Shown piece after piece: positions 1-7,970 of a stretch of 64,000 nt of DNA; position 1 is the first letter of the stretch; the number at the start of each line of letters is the position of its first letter. The translations under genes were made by a program, and so were the position numbers. Source of the stretch: Thermanaeromonas sp. C210 (GTDB lineage: Bacteria; Bacillota; DSM-521; Neomoorellales; Neomoorellaceae); contig NZ_BLWF01000001.1 of the NCBI RefSeq assembly GCF_013167955.1, positions 62,001 to 126,000 on the forward strand, read 5' to 3'. The notes beneath the pieces were generated by a model that did not search any database, was not told the origin of the DNA, and saw only the letters and a program-made list of their open reading frames with translations.

Positions 1-1
1 G

Positions 2-319
2 CCGGGGGACCGGCCGGATGCCTCCATCTGCAAAAGCGGCCGGGTGGCGGGCCGTTTTTGCCGGAAAGTAATTATCAAGGAGGATGCCGACCGGCGCGGA
101 AGGCAGCCCGGAGAAGTGGCCGGCCTTCTGCGGCAGGGAGTCCTGGAGGCCGGTCTTAAGCCGGACGATGTTTACCTGGAGCTGGACGAGGGCCGGGCGG
201 TGGCTAAGGCCCTAGCTTTGGCCGTCCCCGGGCAGGTAGTGGTGATCTTCTACGAAAACCTGCCGGCGGTCTTAGAAGTGGTGGATAAATCCCTACAGGT
301 CACCGCAGGAGCCGGCTAG
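2..319 (+). CDS. Cyanophycin synthetase-like Mur ligase, C-terminal end (partial)
   Basis: The reading frame is open from the window edge, so only the last ~105 residues are present. They contain VIIKEDADRRGRQPGEVAGL and a following glycine-rich helix, which resembles the end of the Mur-ligase-like domain of cyanophycin synthetases. That family joins Asp and Arg into a storage polymer using ATP. Without the upstream ATP-grasp and Mur domains, another Mur-ligase relative cannot be excluded. The gene ends at a terminator that overlaps its stop codon, so it is probably transcribed separately from ispE. Confidence 0.6.
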   Translation, partial: PGDRPDASICKSGRVAGRFCRKVIIKEDADRRGRQPGEVAGLLRQGVLEAGLKPDDVYLELDEGRAVAKALALAVPGQVVVIFYENLPAVLEVVDKSLQVTAGAG

Positions 320-329
320 CGGCTTTTTT
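310..329 (+). terminator. Rho-independent terminator
   Basis: A 5-bp stem AGCCG/CGGCT with a 5-nt loop is followed by six T. It overlaps the stop codon of the upstream gene. Confidence 0.6.
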
Positions 330-362
330 GCTGCGGAAAGAGGATTTCGGTCGAATATGATG

Positions 363-368
363 TATAAT
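363..368 (+). promoter_or_regulatory. Possible -10 box for ispE
   Basis: A perfect TATAAT lies ~50 bp before the ispE start, just after the terminator. No convincing -35 hexamer is seen at the usual distance, so this is tentative. Confidence 0.35.
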
Positions 369-416
369 TAAAGGGCGGGAAGAATACCTTCATCCCCGAC
401 CCGGGAGCGATTTTCT

Positions 417-1280
417 TTGCAGGGGATCAAGATACGGGCCTATGCCAAGGTCAATTTGACTTTGGAGGTTAAAGGTCGCCGCGCCGACGGTTACCACGAG
501 ATAAGCACCATTTTTCAAAGCATTGACCTTCACGATACGGTTTTTTTGACTCCCGGCCGGGGGATAGAGCTGGAGGTTCGGGGCCGGGCGGCGCCGCGGG
601 GTGCGGATAACCTGGCCTACCGGGCGGCTTCTTTGCTTCAAGGGAGGTATCCTTTTCCGGGCGTGAAAATAACCCTGGAAAAGAGGATACCCCTGGCCGC
701 CGGGTTGGCGGGGGGAAGCGCAGACGCGGCGGCGGTCCTGGTGGGTCTCAACTACCTGTGGGATCTGGGCCTGACGGCCGGGGCCTTGGCCGGCATAGGG
801 GCCGAACTGGGGAGTGATGTGCCCTTTTGCGTTTTAGGGGGGACGGCCCTGGGGAGGGGGCGGGGTGAACGGCTGGCCCTTTTACCTCCCCCGCCCCGTC
901 TCTGGCTGGTGCTGGTGAAGCCGCCCTTCGGGGTCAGCACCGCCGCCGTCTACCGGGGATGGGATGCCGGCCTGGCGTCGGGATGGGAGGGCGACCGTCC
1001 CCGGGAGGAGGAAGCCGTGGCGGCCCTCTTGGGCGGTAACCGGGAAGGTCTGGTGAGGTCCCTGGGAAACGTCCTGGAGGGAGTAACCTTGCGCCTGTAC
1101 CCGGAAGTAGCAACTATCAAAGGCAGGCTCATGTCCCTGGGTGCGGAGAAGGCCGTTCTGTGCGGCAGTGGGCCCACCGTTTTTGGGGTGGCTCCCACCA
1201 GGGAAGAAGCCGAGAGGATAGCCGCGGCCCTCCGGCGGGAATATCCGGAGACCGTGGTCGCCTGCACCCTCTCCCCTTAA
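417..1280 (+). CDS. ispE: 4-diphosphocytidyl-2-C-methyl-D-erythritol kinase
   Basis: This is a 287-aa GHMP kinase of the non-mevalonate isoprenoid pathway. It phosphorylates the 2-hydroxyl of CDP-methylerythritol with ATP. The N-terminus reads AYAKVNLTLEV and DGYHEI, and the GHMP glycine-rich motif PLAAGLAGGSADAAA lies at about residues 92-106. A late GSGPTVFG motif is also typical. Length is normal for the family. The start is a TTG directly before QGIKIRAYAK; the Shine-Dalgarno sequence is weak. The downstream gene is separated by a hairpin. Confidence 0.95.
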   Translation: MQGIKIRAYAKVNLTLEVKGRRADGYHEISTIFQSIDLHDTVFLTPGRGIELEVRGRAAPRGADNLAYRAASLLQGRYPFPGVKITLEKRIPLAAGLAGGSADAAAVLVGLNYLWDLGLTAGALAGIGAELGSDVPFCVLGGTALGRGRGERLALLPPPPRLWLVLVKPPFGVSTAAVYRGWDAGLASGWEGDRPREEEAVAALLGGNREGLVRSLGNVLEGVTLRLYPEVATIKGRLMSLGAEKAVLCGSGPTVFGVAPTREEAERIAAALRREYPETVVACTLSP

Positions 1281-1304
1281 GGCCGGCCCGGCCGCCGGCC
1301 TTTT
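1279..1304 (+). terminator. Terminator-like hairpin after ispE
   Basis: A 9-bp stem (AAGGCCGGC/GCCGGCCTT) with a GC-rich loop ends in only four T. It overlaps the ispE stop codon. Termination may be partial. Confidence 0.5.
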
Positions 1305-1339
1305 GGCTCCCAGGGGCCCCCTGGCAGGAGGTGATTAGG

Positions 1340-2041
1340 ATGAAAAATCTGCTGGCAGGTAAGCTGGAAAATTATAAGCCATTGCGGGAGATAGTCTTTG
1401 AGACTCTGCGGGAGGCAATTTTGAGCGGGCAGCTTAAGGCCGGAGAGCGCCTGATGGAGGTCCAGCTAGCCGAGGAAATGGGCGTGAGCCGCACACCGGT
1501 GAGGGAGGCCATTCGCAAGCTGGAACTGGAAGGCCTGGTAGTCATGGTACCCCGCAAGGGTGCTTATGTGGCGGGCATCTCTACCAAGGACATCACCGAA
1601 GTCTTTGAAATCCGCTCCGCCCTGGAATCCCTGGCTGCGGCCCTGGCCTGCGAAAGGATCACCGAAGAAGAACTGGAAGAGCTGGAGCGGCTGCTGGTGC
1701 AGGTGGCCGAATGCGCCGAAAAGAACGATCTGGAAACCCTCATCCAGGTAGATACCCGCTTCCACAATGTATTGTACCGGGCCAGCCGCAACGAGCGTTT
1801 AGCCCAGATCATCAACAACCTGGGCGACCAGATCCAGCGTTTCCGCACCACCTCCCTGGCCACACCGGGGCGCATGAAGGAAGCCCTGGAAGAGCATAAG
1901 GCCCTGGTGGAGGCCATTACGGCGCGGGATGTCGAACTGGCCCAGCGCCTGGCCCAGGAGCATATTGAAAATGCCGAAAACCGCTTGATGGAGGCCATGC
2001 GGAAGGGAATGAACTCATCCCGGGAAGAGGAAGCCTCCTAA
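1340..2041 (+). CDS. GntR-family regulator, FadR/FCD subfamily
   Basis: This 233-aa transcription factor has an N-terminal winged helix (LREAILSGQLKAGERL, GVSRTPVREAIRKLE, about residues 15-75) and a C-terminal all-helical FCD ligand domain with the expected acidic and histidine residues (DTRFHNVLY, EHIENAENR). FCD regulators usually sense small carboxylic acids or metals. The start is the ATG at 1340, preceded by AGGAGGTGA. Its closest neighbours are ispE and a nucleotidyltransferase whose gene begins 25 bp downstream, so they are probably cotranscribed. The target genes are not evident. Confidence 0.85.
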   Translation: MKNLLAGKLENYKPLREIVFETLREAILSGQLKAGERLMEVQLAEEMGVSRTPVREAIRKLELEGLVVMVPRKGAYVAGISTKDITEVFEIRSALESLAAALACERITEEELEELERLLVQVAECAEKNDLETLIQVDTRFHNVLYRASRNERLAQIINNLGDQIQRFRTTSLATPGRMKEALEEHKALVEAITARDVELAQRLAQEHIENAENRLMEAMRKGMNSSREEEAS

Positions 2042-2066
2042 AGTGCGGCAGGAGGGGGCGGACGTC

Positions 2067-2855
2067 GTGCTGGTAGACGGAGTAGTGCTGGCCGGGGGGA
2101 GCGCAGGCAAGGGGGACCGGCTGGGAGCCGGTAACGAGGCCCTGGTGCCCGTCGCCGGACGGCCCATGGTGGCCTGGGTGCTGGAGGCCCTGCGCCGTTC
2201 CGGCCGCCTGCGGCGCCTGGTCCTAGTGGGCCCCGAGGAACTGGCCGGGCTGGCCGGGGAAGAGAAGATAACTCTGGTGCCGCCCGGCCGGACGGCGGTG
2301 GAGAGCGCCCTTAACGGAGCCGGGGCCCTGCCGGGAGCGGAATGGCTCCTCCTGGTGACCGCCGACATTCCCCTGCTCACGCCGGAAGCGGTCCGGGATT
2401 TCCTCGATCGCTGCCGGGAAATTTCGGCCGACCTTTATTACCCCATCGTCACCCGCCGGGAAAGCGAGACGGCTTACCCGGGCGTAAAGAGAACCTACGT
2501 ATCTCTGAAGGAGGGGACCTTTACGGGGGGGAATATGGCCCTTCTGCGGGCCGACGCCCTTTCGACCTGCGCCCGGCGGGGGCAGAAGCTGGTGGCCCTG
2601 CGCAAAAGCCCCCTGGCCCTGGGCTGGCAGATAGGCCCCTTCTTCATCGTGAGATTCCTCCTGCGCCGGCTTTCCCTGGCCGAGGTGGAAAGGCGGTTTT
2701 CGGAGCTCTTAGGGGTGCGGGGGAAGGCCGTGATAACACCCTACCCCGAAATCGGGGTGGATGTGGATAAACCCGACGACCTGGAACTAGCCTGCCGGGT
2801 ATTATCCGCCCAGGCCGCCTCCGATCCCTGGCCGGGCCCCACGGGCTCTCCTTGA
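2067..2855 (+). CDS. MobA-like nucleotidyltransferase family protein
   Basis: This 262-aa protein has the Rossmann-like nucleotidyltransferase fold: [15 protein letters not shown] near the N-terminus, then [16 protein letters not shown] and a metal-binding [10 protein letters not shown] motif. Such proteins transfer a nucleotide to a sugar phosphate or a cofactor. The conserved neighbourhood just before glmU suggests a cell-envelope or nucleotide-sugar role, but the substrate is unknown. The GTG at 2067 has AGGAGGGGG 8 nt upstream; an earlier GTG at 2043 has no comparable site. Confidence 0.75.
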   Translation: MLVDGVVLAGGSAGKGDRLGAGNEALVPVAGRPMVAWVLEALRRSGRLRRLVLVGPEELAGLAGEEKITLVPPGRTAVESALNGAGALPGAEWLLLVTADIPLLTPEAVRDFLDRCREISADLYYPIVTRRESETAYPGVKRTYVSLKEGTFTGGNMALLRADALSTCARRGQKLVALRKSPLALGWQIGPFFIVRFLLRRLSLAEVERRFSELLGVRGKAVITPYPEIGVDVDKPDDLELACRVLSAQAASDPWPGPTGSP

Positions 2856-2898
2856 CGGCTCCGGTAGGGCCCGAATTTTTGGGGGGAGGGTTTCTCCA

Positions 2899-4293
2899 GT
2901 GTCGAAAGTGGTGGCCGTCGTTCTGGCGGCCGGTGAAGGGAAAAGAATGCGTTCCGGCCGGCCCAAGGTACTGCACCGGGTAGCCGGCCGGAGCCTGGTG
3001 GAGCACGTTCTGGCCGCGGTGGAGGCGGCCGGGATCACTGAGAGCATTGTGGTAGTAGGCCACGGGGGAGAGGAGGTCCGGAACGAGCTGGGGCCTGGAT
3101 TCCGGTACGCCTGGCAGGAAAAGCAGCTGGGTACCGGTCATGCCCTGGCCCAGGCGCGGGACCTGGCCCGGGAAGCGGAAACTGTCCTGGTCCTCTGCGG
3201 GGACACCCCCCTCCTGCGCGGGGAAACCCTGGCGCGCCTGGTGGCCGAGCACCGGGAGCAAGGAGCGGCCGCTACCCTGCTGGTAGCTGCCGTGGAAGAT
3301 CCCACCGGCTACGGCCGGGTCATCCGGGATAAAGAAGGCCGGGTGCAAAGGATTGTGGAGGAAGGCGATGCCGATGCCGCCACCCGGGCCGTTAAGGAGA
3401 TCAACAGCGGCACCTACTGTTTTACGGCTTCGCTCCTGTGGCCGGCCCTGGAAGAACTCCGGCCGGAAAACGCCCAGGGCGAATACTACTTGACCGACGT
3501 CATCGAGCTCTTCTGCCGCCGGGGGTACTTGGTCCACGCCCTCCTCTGCCCGGATCCCGAGGAGGTGCTGGGGGTAAACGACCGGGTGCAGCTCGCCAGG
3601 GCGGGACGGATCCTGCAGCGCCGCATAAACGAAGAGCTCATGCTGAAAGGAGTAACCCTGGTGGATCCGGACAACACTTATATCCACGCAGGGGTGGAGA
3701 TAGGCAGGGACACCGTCGTATGGCCCTTTACTTTTCTGGAGGGGAAGACCTGGATAGGCTCGGGCTGCGTCATAGGTCCCCAGGCCAGCATCCGGGACAG
3801 CCGGATAGGCGACGAGACCGTTATCAGCTATTCCGTGGTCCGGGAGAGCACCATTGGCAACCGCTGCCAGATCGGGCCCTTTGCCTACCTGCGACCGGGG
3901 ACCGTGCTGGACGACCGGGTTAAGGTGGGAGATTTCGTGGAGATCAAGGCCTCCCGCGTGGGCGAGGGCAGCAAAGTGCCCCACCTGACCTACCTGGGCG
4001 ATGCCACGGTAGGCAAGGAGGTCAACATAGGTGCCGGCACCATTACCTGCAATTACGACGGCCTCCACAAGTGGCCGACGGTGGTGGGCGACGGCGCCTT
4101 TATCGGCAGCAATACCAACCTGGTGGCTCCGGTGGAGGTTGGTGAACGATCGGTCATCGGTGCCGGTTCCACCATTACGGAAGATGTTCCTCCGGGGGCC
4201 CTGGCCATAGGAAGGGCCCGCCAGGTGAACTTGGCCGGGAAAGGGCTGGAGAAATTAAACGCGAAGGGTCGGGTGAGGGATGAGCAACGATAA
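2899..4293 (+). CDS. glmU: Bifunctional UDP-N-acetylglucosamine pyrophosphorylase / glucosamine-1-phosphate acetyltransferase
   Basis: This 464-aa cytoplasmic enzyme makes UDP-GlcNAc for peptidoglycan. The N-terminal pyrophosphorylase shows [27 protein letters not shown] and CGDTPLL. The C-terminal half is a left-handed beta helix with many hexapeptide repeats, including [13 protein letters not shown] and [16 protein letters not shown]. It starts at a GTG with GGGGGGAGGG upstream. Its end overlaps prs by 14 bp, implying translational coupling, as in other Firmicutes. Confidence 0.97.
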   Translation: MSKVVAVVLAAGEGKRMRSGRPKVLHRVAGRSLVEHVLAAVEAAGITESIVVVGHGGEEVRNELGPGFRYAWQEKQLGTGHALAQARDLAREAETVLVLCGDTPLLRGETLARLVAEHREQGAAATLLVAAVEDPTGYGRVIRDKEGRVQRIVEEGDADAATRAVKEINSGTYCFTASLLWPALEELRPENAQGEYYLTDVIELFCRRGYLVHALLCPDPEEVLGVNDRVQLARAGRILQRRINEELMLKGVTLVDPDNTYIHAGVEIGRDTVVWPFTFLEGKTWIGSGCVIGPQASIRDSRIGDETVISYSVVRESTIGNRCQIGPFAYLRPGTVLDDRVKVGDFVEIKASRVGEGSKVPHLTYLGDATVGKEVNIGAGTITCNYDGLHKWPTVVGDGAFIGSNTNLVAPVEVGERSVIGAGSTITEDVPPGALAIGRARQVNLAGKGLEKLNAKGRVRDEQR

Positions 4294-5227
4294 CGGCATG
4301 TTAAAAATCTTTACGGGCAACGCCAACCCCAAACTGGCCGAAGAAATCTGCTCTTACCTGAAGGTGCCCCTGGGTGCGGCCAAGGTGGGGCGCTTCAGCG
4401 ACGGGGAAATCAGCCTGGTCATCGACGAGAGCGTGCGCGGGGCGGATGTCTTCGTCATCCAGCCCACCTGCAACCCCGTCAACGATAATTTAATGGAGCT
4501 TCTGATCCTCATCGACGCCCTGCGCCGCGCTTCGGCCCGGCGTATAACGGCGGTGGTGCCTTACTACGGCTATGCCCGGCAGGAGCGCAAGACGCGCGCC
4601 CGCGATCCCATTTCCGCCAAGCTGGTGGCCAACTTGATTACCGCCGCCGGGGCCGACCGGCTGCTGGCCATGGACCTCCACGCCGGGGCCATCCAGGGCT
4701 TCTTCGATATTCCGGTGGACCACCTTACGGCGGTGCCCATTCTGGCCGACTATTTCCATTCCCTGGGGCTCAAGGACGTGGTCGTCGTTTCGCCGGACGT
4801 GGGTGGGGTGACCCGGGCCCGCAATTTTGCCGAGAGGCTGGGGGCCGAGATCGCCATCATCGATAAGCGGCGGCCGGAACCCAATGTGGCGGAAATAATG
4901 GACATTATCGGTGACGTGGAAGGCAAAACGGTCATCATGATCGACGACCTCATCGACACGGCCGGCACCATTTGCCTTGGCGCCCAGGCTTTGATGGAGC
5001 ATGGAGCCAGGACCATTTATGCCTGCTGCACCCACCCGGTGCTGTCAGGGCCGGCGTTGGAAAGGCTGGGGGAAGCTTCCCTCGAGGAAATAGTAATCTG
5101 CAACACCATTCCGGTGCCACCGGGCAAAGAGATACCGAGGATGCGGTGCCTTTCGGTGGCGCCCCTCCTGGGAGAAGCCATTATGCGCATCCACCGCGAC
5201 GAGTCCGTAAGTACCCTTTTTGACTGA
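4280..5227 (+). CDS. prs: Ribose-phosphate pyrophosphokinase
   Basis: A 315-aa PRPP synthase, making phosphoribosyl pyrophosphate from ribose 5-phosphate and ATP for nucleotide, His and Trp synthesis. The PRPP-binding loop is [13 protein letters not shown]. Other family signatures are [32 protein letters not shown] and [19 protein letters not shown]. Length is typical. The start codon lies inside the end of glmU. It converges directly on the minus-strand PRC-barrel gene, with no spacer. Confidence 0.97.
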   Translation: MSNDNGMLKIFTGNANPKLAEEICSYLKVPLGAAKVGRFSDGEISLVIDESVRGADVFVIQPTCNPVNDNLMELLILIDALRRASARRITAVVPYYGYARQERKTRARDPISAKLVANLITAAGADRLLAMDLHAGAIQGFFDIPVDHLTAVPILADYFHSLGLKDVVVVSPDVGGVTRARNFAERLGAEIAIIDKRRPEPNVAEIMDIIGDVEGKTVIMIDDLIDTAGTICLGAQALMEHGARTIYACCTHPVLSGPALERLGEASLEEIVICNTIPVPPGKEIPRMRCLSVAPLLGEAIMRIHRDESVSTLFD

Positions 5228-5854
5228 CTAGCCGTCGTTCCTGTTCTTCCAGGGCAGGCGCTGGAGGTAGCTGCCCAGGCGGTGGCTTATTTTCTCCCCG
5301 GCGGCCGCCGCCCTTTCCCGGTAAGCTGCGGAGAAGAGGCTTTTGGGGCGCTGGAGGGAGTTCTCCGCTCCTGCCCTGGCTATCAAGGCGTCGCGGCCGC
5401 AAGTGCGGATGAACTCGGCCGGTAGCTGGCTCTTACCTTGCAGCAGGTGGCCCTTTAACTCTAGATAGCATATCTTGCCGTCCTGGGGTTCGAACCAGAA
5501 ATCTTCGACTACTCCCAGCACGGCTCCTTCCTCGGTGATGACCTTGGTCCCGAGAAGGGGTACCGGGTTTTTTGAGAGGTTCTCGAGTTCCGGCATCGAG
5601 CTTAACTTCACCACCGCCGAGGCCTGGTCTACAGTTACGGCATGGCTGCCGACGTTGTTTACGTGGTCGTAGGGGATCACCGCCTGTTCCTTAAACCACC
5701 CTTTGCGGTCCAGGATCAGGCCGGCCACGGCCATATTCCGGTGATCTATTAACAGGCGTTTTATGCGGCCCAGGGCCTGCCCGTCGGCCAGGCTGATGAC
5801 CGGCATGCCGGCCAGCTTTTTGCTCCTCTGGTACAAGCTACTCACCTCCCGCAT
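5228..5854 (-). CDS. PRC-barrel domain protein
   Basis: This 208-aa protein holds two PRC-barrel-like units: residues ~15-85 (LAGMPVISLADGQALGRIKR) and ~95-160 (LLGTKVITEEGAVLGVVEDF, YLELKGHL). PRC barrels are RNA- or protein-binding beta barrels found in RimM and photosynthetic reaction centres. In spore formers small PRC-barrel proteins such as YlmC/YmxH are common, but their function is poorly known. The C-terminal ~45 residues are basic and helical. It is transcribed opposite to its neighbours and interrupts the usual prs-ctc order. Confidence 0.75.
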   Translation of the reverse strand: MREVSSLYQRSKKLAGMPVISLADGQALGRIKRLLIDHRNMAVAGLILDRKGWFKEQAVIPYDHVNNVGSHAVTVDQASAVVKLSSMPELENLSKNPVPLLGTKVITEEGAVLGVVEDFWFEPQDGKICYLELKGHLLQGKSQLPAEFIRTCGRDALIARAGAENSLQRPKSLFSAAYRERAAAAGEKISHRLGSYLQRLPWKNRNDG

Positions 5855-5880
5855 AGAACATGGGTATGCGGGTGCTACCG

Positions 5881-5909
5881 ATTTTATGCCTGCTCTTTTA
5901 GCCGATCAA
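5881..5909 (-). promoter_or_regulatory. Sigma-A type promoter for the PRC-barrel gene
   Basis: On the minus strand TTGATC and TAAAAT are separated by exactly 17 bp, ~30 bp before the start codon. Confidence 0.6.
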
Positions 5910-5942
5910 GGCCAACACTTAAGGGAAAGGGAGTGAATATCC

Positions 5943-6566
5943 ATGGCAAGATCGTCCTTGACTCTGCGGGTAAGGGAAGAAGTGGGGAAGGGACCGGCAG
6001 GTCGCCTGCGCCGCCGGGGTCTGCTCCCGGGAATCCTTTACGGCCGGGAGGTGGGCAACCTGCCGGTAGAAGTCGACCTTAAGGAAATGAAAAGAGTCCT
6101 GGGGCGGGAAGGAGAGAGCGCCCTGGTCCAGGTGAAGCTGGAACAAGGAGGCCAGGTTCGGGAATATACTGCCCTGGTGCGGGAGGTGCAGCGTCACCCC
6201 ATCCGGGGCGAATTAGTACACATCGATTTCTACCAGGTACCGGCCGGGGAAAAGATCACCGCCAATGTGCCGGTGGTGCTGGAAGGGGAGCCCCGGGGCG
6301 TTAAGATCGGCGGTATTCTGCAGCACGGCCTCCACGAGGTGGAAGTGGAGTGCCTGCCCGAAGACCTGCCGGAGGCCATTACGGTGGATGTGAGCGGCCT
6401 GGATATCGGCGACCACCTGACGGTGGCCGATCTTACCCCGCCGCGTGGAGTAACCATTCTTTCGGAACCCACCAGTCTCATCGCCACCGTCGTCAGTGTC
6501 AGGGGCACCGAGGCCGAAGAGACCGCTGAAGAAGGGCAAGAAGGGTCCGAGGAAGGTGCTTCCTAA
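5943..6566 (+). CDS. ctc: 50S ribosomal protein L25/Ctc (TL5 type)
   Basis: A 207-aa general-stress-type L25 that binds 5S rRNA. The N-terminal L25 domain includes REEVGKGPAGRLRRRGLLPG and is followed by a TL5 C-terminal beta domain (VPVVLEGEPRGVKIGGILQH, LPEAITVDVSGLDIGDHL). The acidic tail (EETAEEGQEGSEEG) is typical. The ATG is preceded by a GGGAG site. It is followed 44 bp later by pth, the usual arrangement. Confidence 0.95.
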   Translation: MARSSLTLRVREEVGKGPAGRLRRRGLLPGILYGREVGNLPVEVDLKEMKRVLGREGESALVQVKLEQGGQVREYTALVREVQRHPIRGELVHIDFYQVPAGEKITANVPVVLEGEPRGVKIGGILQHGLHEVEVECLPEDLPEAITVDVSGLDIGDHLTVADLTPPRGVTILSEPTSLIATVVSVRGTEAEETAEEGQEGSEEGAS

Positions 6567-6610
6567 GGCAGCAGCCGCATAAAACTTCGAGGGGGCGGAG
6601 AGGATAACCG

Positions 6611-7174
6611 GTGAAAATGGTGGTAGGCCTGGGCAATCCCGGGCCCCGCTATGAGACAACGCGCCATAATGCTGGCTTCATGGCCCTGGACCTGTTGGCC
6701 GACGACCTGGCCGTCGAGCTCGGCCGCAGGCAAAGGGACGCCCTGGTAGGGACCGGCCGCGTGGGGGAAGAGCGGGTGCTCCTGGTCAAGCCCCTAACCT
6801 TCATGAACCTGAGCGGTCAGGCCGTCGGCCCCCTGGCCCGGTGGTATGGTATCCGGCCGGCAGATATCCTAGTCTTGATGGACGACCTGGACCTGGAACC
6901 CGGCCGGCTGCGGGTGAGGGCCAAAGGGAGCTCGGGGGGCCACCGGGGCCTGGGTTCGGTGTTGGCGGCCCTGGGCACCGACATGGTTCCCCGAATAAGG
7001 ATCGGGATCGGCCGGCCCCCGGCGGGCCAGGACCCCGCGGATTACGTCCTGGAACCCTTTACCGAGGACGAGTGGTCCCTGGTTAGTCCCGTACTCCTCA
7101 AAGCCGCCAGGGCCGCCCGCCTCTGGCTGGAGGGCCTCGATCTGGAGGAGGTTATGAATCGCTTTAATTGTTAG
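6611..7174 (+). CDS. pth: Peptidyl-tRNA hydrolase
   Basis: A 187-aa enzyme that releases peptides from tRNAs that drop off the ribosome. The N-terminus (GLGNPGPRYETTRHNAGFMA) contains the catalytic His. PLTFMNLSGQAV, DDLDLEPGRLR and SSGGHRGLGSV are family motifs. It starts at a GTG with a purine-rich site (GGGGGCGGAGAGG) upstream. The end overlaps the start of the next frame by 7 bp. In Bacillus this gene is spoVC. Confidence 0.96.
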   Translation: MKMVVGLGNPGPRYETTRHNAGFMALDLLADDLAVELGRRQRDALVGTGRVGEERVLLVKPLTFMNLSGQAVGPLARWYGIRPADILVLMDDLDLEPGRLRVRAKGSSGGHRGLGSVLAALGTDMVPRIRIGIGRPPAGQDPADYVLEPFTEDEWSLVSPVLLKAARAARLWLEGLDLEEVMNRFNC

Positions 7175-7557
7175 AAGGAGCATATCTGCTGGCGGGCCTC
7201 CTGGCGGCCGCCCTGGCGTGGACGGGCAACCGGTTTTTATTTTCCTTTCTCAAATTCGACGGCCTCCTTTGGGGCCCTCTGCTGGAGGAAGCCCTGAAGA
7301 CGGGATTAGCCCTGGCCTGGGGGGCTCCCGTGCTCTTGGTGCACGCGGCCTTCGGCCTGGTGGAGGCCGGGTGGGAGCTTACAAGGGCCCGGCGGGGAGC
7401 CGCCCTGGCGGCCGTAGGGGGCCATACCCTCTTCGGCGCAGCGGCTGCCGGCCTTTGGGAAGGGAGCGGCCAGGCCGTCCTGGCCTGGGGCGGCGGGTTC
7501 CTCCTCCACTTCCTCTGGAACGCGGCCCTTTTTCGGCTGCACCGCCGGGGAAGATAG
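7168..7557 (+). CDS. Small PrsW/CPBP-like intramembrane metalloprotease (putative)
   Basis: A 129-aa multi-pass membrane protein. It keeps the order of motifs seen in PrsW-type (M82) proteases: LLEEALKTG (EExxK), AFGLVEAGWE (FxxxE), GGHTLFGAAAAGL and HFLWNAALF, which would supply glutamate and histidine metal ligands. PrsW cleaves anti-sigma factors in Bacillus. This protein is much shorter than PrsW (~220 aa). The TTG at 7168 overlaps the pth stop, but an AAGGAG at 7175 suggests initiation may occur at a non-ATG codon near 7186. It occupies the place of yabK/fin between pth and mfd. Activity is inferred only. Confidence 0.55.
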   Translation: MLEGAYLLAGLLAAALAWTGNRFLFSFLKFDGLLWGPLLEEALKTGLALAWGAPVLLVHAAFGLVEAGWELTRARRGAALAAVGGHTLFGAAAAGLWEGSGQAVLAWGGGFLLHFLWNAALFRLHRRGR

Positions 7558-7608
7558 GCCCGGCGGCCGGAGCGGCGCCCGGGGGAAGGGCGCGGGGCAG
7601 AGCGGCTT

Positions 7609-7870
7609 CTGACGTATCCCTGGTTTGGAGAGGGTGATTTAGCTCGTAAGCGAGCGACTTGAGCTGAGCGGACGACAATCTTTTGCGAAATCGAGGCCGG
7701 AGGCGGGGCCGAGGCCGAAAGAGGCCTGCGACCGGCTCCTGAGGCATGGAAGCCGAATGAGCCGGGGACCCCGCCGGAGGCCGAAAATTGAGCTTAAGTA
7801 TTGGTCCGCGAAGCTCACGGAGCGAGCGGGGAGCTAAATCACGTCAGCTAAAAAGCGGGGATGGCTCAGG
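7609..7870 (+). mobile_element. Non-coding MITE-like element, subfamily A, copy A1
   Basis: A 262-bp element beginning CTGACGTATCCC and ending GGGGATGGCTCAGG. An inner inverted repeat (GTGATTTAGCTC/GAGCTAAATCAC) lies near the ends. It is flanked by related octamers, AGCGGCTT on the left and GCCGGCTT on the right (6 of 8 match), as expected for a decayed 8-bp target duplication. It is closely related to the inverted copy at 51503-51761 and more distantly to three copies at 22253, 34803 and 56369. No conserved coding frame is present. Confidence 0.8.
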
Positions 7871-7881
7871 GCCGGCTTGCC

Positions 7882-7911
7882 TTGACGCCGGGAGTCCGCG
7901 TGGCTTATAAT
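7882..7911 (+). promoter_or_regulatory. Sigma-A promoter for mfd
   Basis: TTGACG and TATAAT are separated by 18 bp, ~60 bp before mfd and 11 bp after the MITE copy A1. Confidence 0.75.
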
Positions 7912-7919
7912 GAAAACGA

Positions 7920-7946
7920 GGGCCCTTATCAGCAGCGGCCCTTTTT
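7920..7946 (+). terminator. Terminator-like hairpin in the mfd leader (possible attenuator)
   Basis: The stem GGGCC/GGCCC with a 12-nt loop is followed by TTTTT. It lies 9 bp after the -10 box and before the mfd start, so it would act within the mRNA leader. Confidence 0.45.
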
Positions 7947-7970
7947 GTGGTGTATGGGAAGCGGGGGACT

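Noticed and set aside
2644-4068. Long open frame antisense to glmU, and similar ones at 24-28 kb on the minus strand
   Set aside because: GC-rich DNA gives long antisense frames. They lack ribosome sites and protein-like motifs, and cover well-supported genes.
5480-5500. GGTTCGAACC resembling a tRNA T-loop
   Set aside because: It lies inside the PRC-barrel gene and no cloverleaf can be formed around it.
7609-7870. Idea that the repeated element is an IscB/HEARO-type omega RNA
   Set aside because: No nuclease gene is next to any copy, and the inverted ends with 8-bp duplications fit a cut-and-paste transposase instead.
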